In this document: piece after piece, positions 61,263-64,000 of the stretch | Position numbering within the stretch: position 1 is the first letter of the stretch | Layout of the letters: each line of letters begins with the position of its first letter | Source of the DNA: CALSMU01 sp965230225 | GTDB taxonomy: Bacteria; Bacteroidota; Bacteroidia; Flavobacteriales_D; Parvicellaceae | Direction: 5' to 3' | Length of the DNA stretch: 64,000 nt | Assembly: GCA_965230225.1 (NCBI GenBank) | Contig: CBDDKM010000002.1 | Location: forward strand, 806,001 to 870,000 | The notes under the pieces: model-generated | What the model was told of the DNA's origin: nothing | Database searches by the model: none | The model's input: the letters and a program-made list of their open reading frames with translations, nothing else | Made by a program: the position numbers and the translations under genes

Positions 61263-63626
61263 CTATTGATGTAGTACTGCTACTTTTTGGGAAAAAGTGC
61301 CTGTACTACTCACCGAAACCACTTGATAAATTCCAGACGGCTCTTGGCTCAGATCAACCGTAATTGGCTGATCGTTTAAAGGGTTAACCCTCCTTACAAT
61401 TCTGCCTTGAGCATCTAAAATTTGAATGAATTCTATTTGCTTATAATTTTCTGTTCTAATCTGAAATATCCCATCATTGCTAGGATTAGGAAACAATCTG
61501 ATCTCACTCACTAAATGATTGTTTTCCAACATGATAATTTTGGAGTAGGAGAAATTCCCATCAAAGTCCACTTGTTTCAATCGGTAATAAGTTTGCTCAC
61601 TTTCCGGGAAATCATAATCAAAATAATACTGACTGCTACTGGAGTTTCCAGCACCATTGTGAATGCTCAGTTGCTCAAACTCCTTACCATCCGTAGAAGA
61701 CTCTAACACGAAATAATCATTGTTGATTTCACTAGATGTTTCCCAATTTATTCTGTTTCTTCCATTGTTTAATGCCTTACCCGAAAAGTTAGTAAGGGTA
61801 ATGGGAAGTACCCCGGAAATAGGGGTGTAGGAGTAGGAACAAAGGTCACCTGCGTACCCATCTGCTCTTATGTAGTAAGTGTCCCCGATGGTTAAGTTCG
61901 AAAACGTCCAGGTTCCATTACTGTTGTTGGCTGCATAGTTTAAACAACTACCTGGAATTAATGTCATTGAACCGCAACTACCACTAAATGCCGATAATTG
62001 AACCCCGTTTCCGTTGGAGCAGTTAGAAACAGAATAGTCAATAACTGCAGTAGTTTCATCCGCTATAAACTGAATCCAGGAGTCATTCTCAATGGTTCCA
62101 CAACTTCCTGGACTCCCTGTTGATGCGGTGTAAGAACACCTTGTAGACCCATCGTAGGGCAGCGATAAATTCATATTCGGTGCTGTAGCACATTCATCAT
62201 CTGGTATTGTAATAGAATATTCCACGGTAAAATCGATGATGTCAAAATCAAGGTCCTCACGGCTAAAATAATCGTTGGTTACCCCAATGTAGTAGGTGGT
62301 GTTTGCGGCTAATCCTTGTGCGCAAATACCAGAGATATTGTCAAAATTGTAGTAGGCAGTAACACAGTTTCTTAAACTATCAGCAACACAATCGGACCAA
62401 ACTCCAATAGAATGTGATTTATCCGAAGTGTAATCATACTCAATGGTAAAATAAATGCTTTCTCCAGCTGTTGCTCCTGTGGTATAAGAGTATAGCTTAA
62501 CGTCACTATCCTCAAATTCGGTATAATCAGGTTCATATAGCCCACCAATACCACAGGATTCTGCTTCGGTAACCCAATCATCGGCTCCACCGGTTCCCGG
62601 AGTGGTAATGTTGGATTGTGTATATCCATCAGATAATACAGTTGCGTTTCCGGCACAAGGAGTAGGGCAGTTGGCAGTTACATTGGTGTAATCTGTTTCG
62701 CAAGTGTATGATCCAGACCCAGCTGCTACAATAGTTACCGTGTAGTTCGTTCCTTCTGTTTTTCCGTTTAATTGTGATCCTGCTACATCCAATACTCCAT
62801 CAACATATATGGAAGATGAAGTTCCACTCCCATTGTTGATTCCGGTTACTTGTATATCAAAAGTGTTGGTGTTACAATCCAAATTAGATGTAGCTACTGT
62901 TGCCGTGGGGGGAGTTGCGCAAGAACATTGCTCGCTCACGGTATTGGAGTTAACACTACATGTTCCATTATCTACAGTTAGTGTAACGGAAGTACCAGCG
63001 GAGTAACCCGAAAAGGTAACAGTAGTTGGAAAGCTTGATACAATTTGATCGGCCAATATTCCTCCATCATCCACTGTTACTGACCCTCCCTGACCATCTG
63101 AATTAATGGTTAATTGAACATCAAATGTTCCGGAATTACAATTGGTTGTTATGGTTGTAGCTGTCCCGATACTAGGAGAAACACATGGGCAGGTTACACT
63201 GAATGCTTCCGAAGATTCCAGATCAACCGAATATTCTCCAGCCCCCCAGGTAGAGGTAGCGTCGGAGTCAGAACCATCATCCGGGCTGCTGCCAGCATTA
63301 TTAATAATAATTGGCCCGGATGAAGTTTCTTCAAGTATATAGGTAGTACCATCCCATCCATCATCGTAACGATCGAATGTGTTTAGGTAGTAAGTGGTAC
63401 CGCAGTTAAGCGAAATAGCTTCGTCGGTTAATAATCCTGCACTGGTTCCGATGCTTCCTCCACCTTGCTCCCAAACAACTGTTCCGGTTCCATTAATTCC
63501 AGTGGTGATATTAGTCCATTTTTCACTGTGGTAACTTCCTCCGCTGGTAGTTAAATACACCGTAACAGTTTGGGTGTAGGCATTCAAAAGAATAAACAGG
63601 GGTAGTATGGTTAATACCTTTTTCAT
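61263..63626 (-). CDS. Large T9SS type A surface protein
   Basis: 787 residues; signal peptide (MKKVLTILPLFILLNAYTQ). A DRYDDGWDG-containing beta domain spans about 20-145, akin to the DSFGDGWNG domain at 840-1140. Cys-rich repeats span about 150-330 (CNSGTFDVQLTI, CNTNTFDIQVTG). A region with Tyr/Asp pairs follows (TVLSDGYTQSNITTPGTG, DYTEFEDSDVKLYSYTTG), then YYIRADGY at about 600. An FnIII-like block follows (LPITLTNFSGKA, SSEINNDYFVLESSTDG, YYRLKQVDFDG), then the sorting domain (LFPNPSNDGIF). Adhesion or surface display is inferred. Its start overlaps the stop of the small upstream gene by 4 nt. Confidence 0.87.
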   Translation of the reverse strand: MKKVLTILPLFILLNAYTQTVTVYLTTSGGSYHSEKWTNITTGINGTGTVVWEQGGGSIGTSAGLLTDEAISLNCGTTYYLNTFDRYDDGWDGTTYILEETSSGPIIINNAGSSPDDGSDSDATSTWGAGEYSVDLESSEAFSVTCPCVSPSIGTATTITTNCNSGTFDVQLTINSDGQGGSVTVDDGGILADQIVSSFPTTVTFSGYSAGTSVTLTVDNGTCSVNSNTVSEQCSCATPPTATVATSNLDCNTNTFDIQVTGINNGSGTSSSIYVDGVLDVAGSQLNGKTEGTNYTVTIVAAGSGSYTCETDYTNVTANCPTPCAGNATVLSDGYTQSNITTPGTGGADDWVTEAESCGIGGLYEPDYTEFEDSDVKLYSYTTGATAGESIYFTIEYDYTSDKSHSIGVWSDCVADSLRNCVTAYYNFDNISGICAQGLAANTTYYIGVTNDYFSREDLDFDIIDFTVEYSITIPDDECATAPNMNLSLPYDGSTRCSYTASTGSPGSCGTIENDSWIQFIADETTAVIDYSVSNCSNGNGVQLSAFSGSCGSMTLIPGSCLNYAANNSNGTWTFSNLTIGDTYYIRADGYAGDLCSYSYTPISGVLPITLTNFSGKALNNGRNRINWETSSEINNDYFVLESSTDGKEFEQLSIHNGAGNSSSSQYYFDYDFPESEQTYYRLKQVDFDGNFSYSKIIMLENNHLVSEIRLFPNPSNDGIFQIRTENYKQIEFIQILDAQGRIVRRVNPLNDQPITVDLSQEPSGIYQVVSVSSTGTFSQKVAVLHQ

Positions 63627-63997
63627 TGTCCCTTATTTATTTCATTTACTATCGTATCTTCAACATCAATCAGGTTAATCAGTTTGGTTTGCTGAATCAT
63701 TAATTCAGCTATTTCCACTTGATTGTTAGATTGGCTAATCTGTTCATCCAAATCATCCATTACATGATGATATTGCTCATCGAACAGAACAATTACATTA
63801 TGTTCTAATTCATACCACTCTATTCCCAAACAAATTTTCTCTGTAAACTCAACTCCATATTTGGAGAACAGATAATCCAACCGAGGATTAATTTCTTGCT
63901 GATGTATGATGATGGAACATTCGGGGGTATCTTGTGCAATACCACTCCAGGAGGTTAACCCAAATAAAAGGGTGAAAACGATGAGTTGTTGTTTCAT
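63623..63997 (-). CDS. Small secreted protein upstream of the T9SS gene
   Basis: 124 residues; signal peptide MKQQLIVFTLLFGLTSWSGIAQ. The mature part is acidic and helical (LDYLFSKYGVEFTEKICLGIEWYELEHNVIVLFDE, MDDLDEQISQSNNQVEIAELMIQQT). No domain recognised. The end overlaps the T9SS gene start by 4 nt (ATGA), so the two are translationally coupled. The upstream region lies at the window edge, so earlier operon members cannot be excluded. Confidence 0.75.
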   Translation of the reverse strand: MKQQLIVFTLLFGLTSWSGIAQDTPECSIIIHQQEINPRLDYLFSKYGVEFTEKICLGIEWYELEHNVIVLFDEQYHHVMDDLDEQISQSNNQVEIAELMIQQTKLINLIDVEDTIVNEINKGQ

Positions 63998-64000
63998 AAC

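Overview
The window reads as a low-GC chromosomal segment of a gliding-type Bacteroidota, most likely order Flavobacteriales (Crocinitomicaceae/Cryomorphaceae-like; the family is inference). The grounds are: many proteins with type IX secretion (T9SS) C-terminal sorting domains; SprB-type and PKD repeat adhesins; promoters of the Bacteroidota form TTTG/TTG - about 20 nt - TAnnTTTG; no convincing Shine-Dalgarno sequences; and housekeeping genes of Bacteroidota type (U32 hydroxylase, HflX, HemW, DXS, M1 and S9 peptidases). Genes are tightly packed. No gap exceeds 300 nt, and I saw no tRNA, rRNA, CRISPR array, insertion sequence or prophage gene.

Layout. 2-6334: the 3' part of a giant adhesin (L-type lectin, PKD, about 17 SprB repeats, type B sorting domain), cut by the left edge. 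6412-9644: housekeeping genes (U32 hydroxylase plus ferredoxin, a small acidic protein, riboflavin synthase, nitroreductase). 9645-10990 (minus): ECF sigma factor operon with a two-TM putative anti-sigma and a small membrane protein. 11111-12850: ABC exporter. 12847-18587: mostly secreted proteins, including an unusual choice-of-anchor-L/OmpA/T9SS fusion. 18575-23498: dxs, a YceI-like lipoprotein and a biotin carrier protein. 23631-33119: M1 aminopeptidase, a large T9SS surface protein divergent from a TPR-TM-HTH regulator, HflX. 33207-37592: two amidohydrolase-fold genes in which two of three modules lack the metal-binding motif. 38096-41179 (minus): a second ECF sigma operon that contains a single-pass membrane protein and what looks like a free-standing GldM C-terminal arm. 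41270-46058: HemW, a cyclase-family hydrolase and an S9 peptidase. 46185-58559: a cell-surface cluster of three T9SS proteins sharing a duplicated-looking FnIII-like module ending in an invariant KAQDHNSTRSNR motif, with a SpoIIE-type sensor phosphatase among them and an Ig-like lipoprotein at the end. 58730-64000: an outer-membrane barrel, several small orphans, a methyltransferase and another T9SS protein.

How it works together: the window is dominated by the cell surface. About eight large exported proteins carry adhesive or display domains. They sit among envelope-sensing regulators: two ECF sigma operons, a TPR-TM-HTH protein and a propeller/SpoIIE phosphatase. The two observations I rate highest are the sigma/membrane protein/GldM-like operon, a candidate T9SS- or envelope-sensing circuit, and the conserved KAQDHNSTRSNR module. 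All functional statements come from reading motifs by eye; no database search was run.
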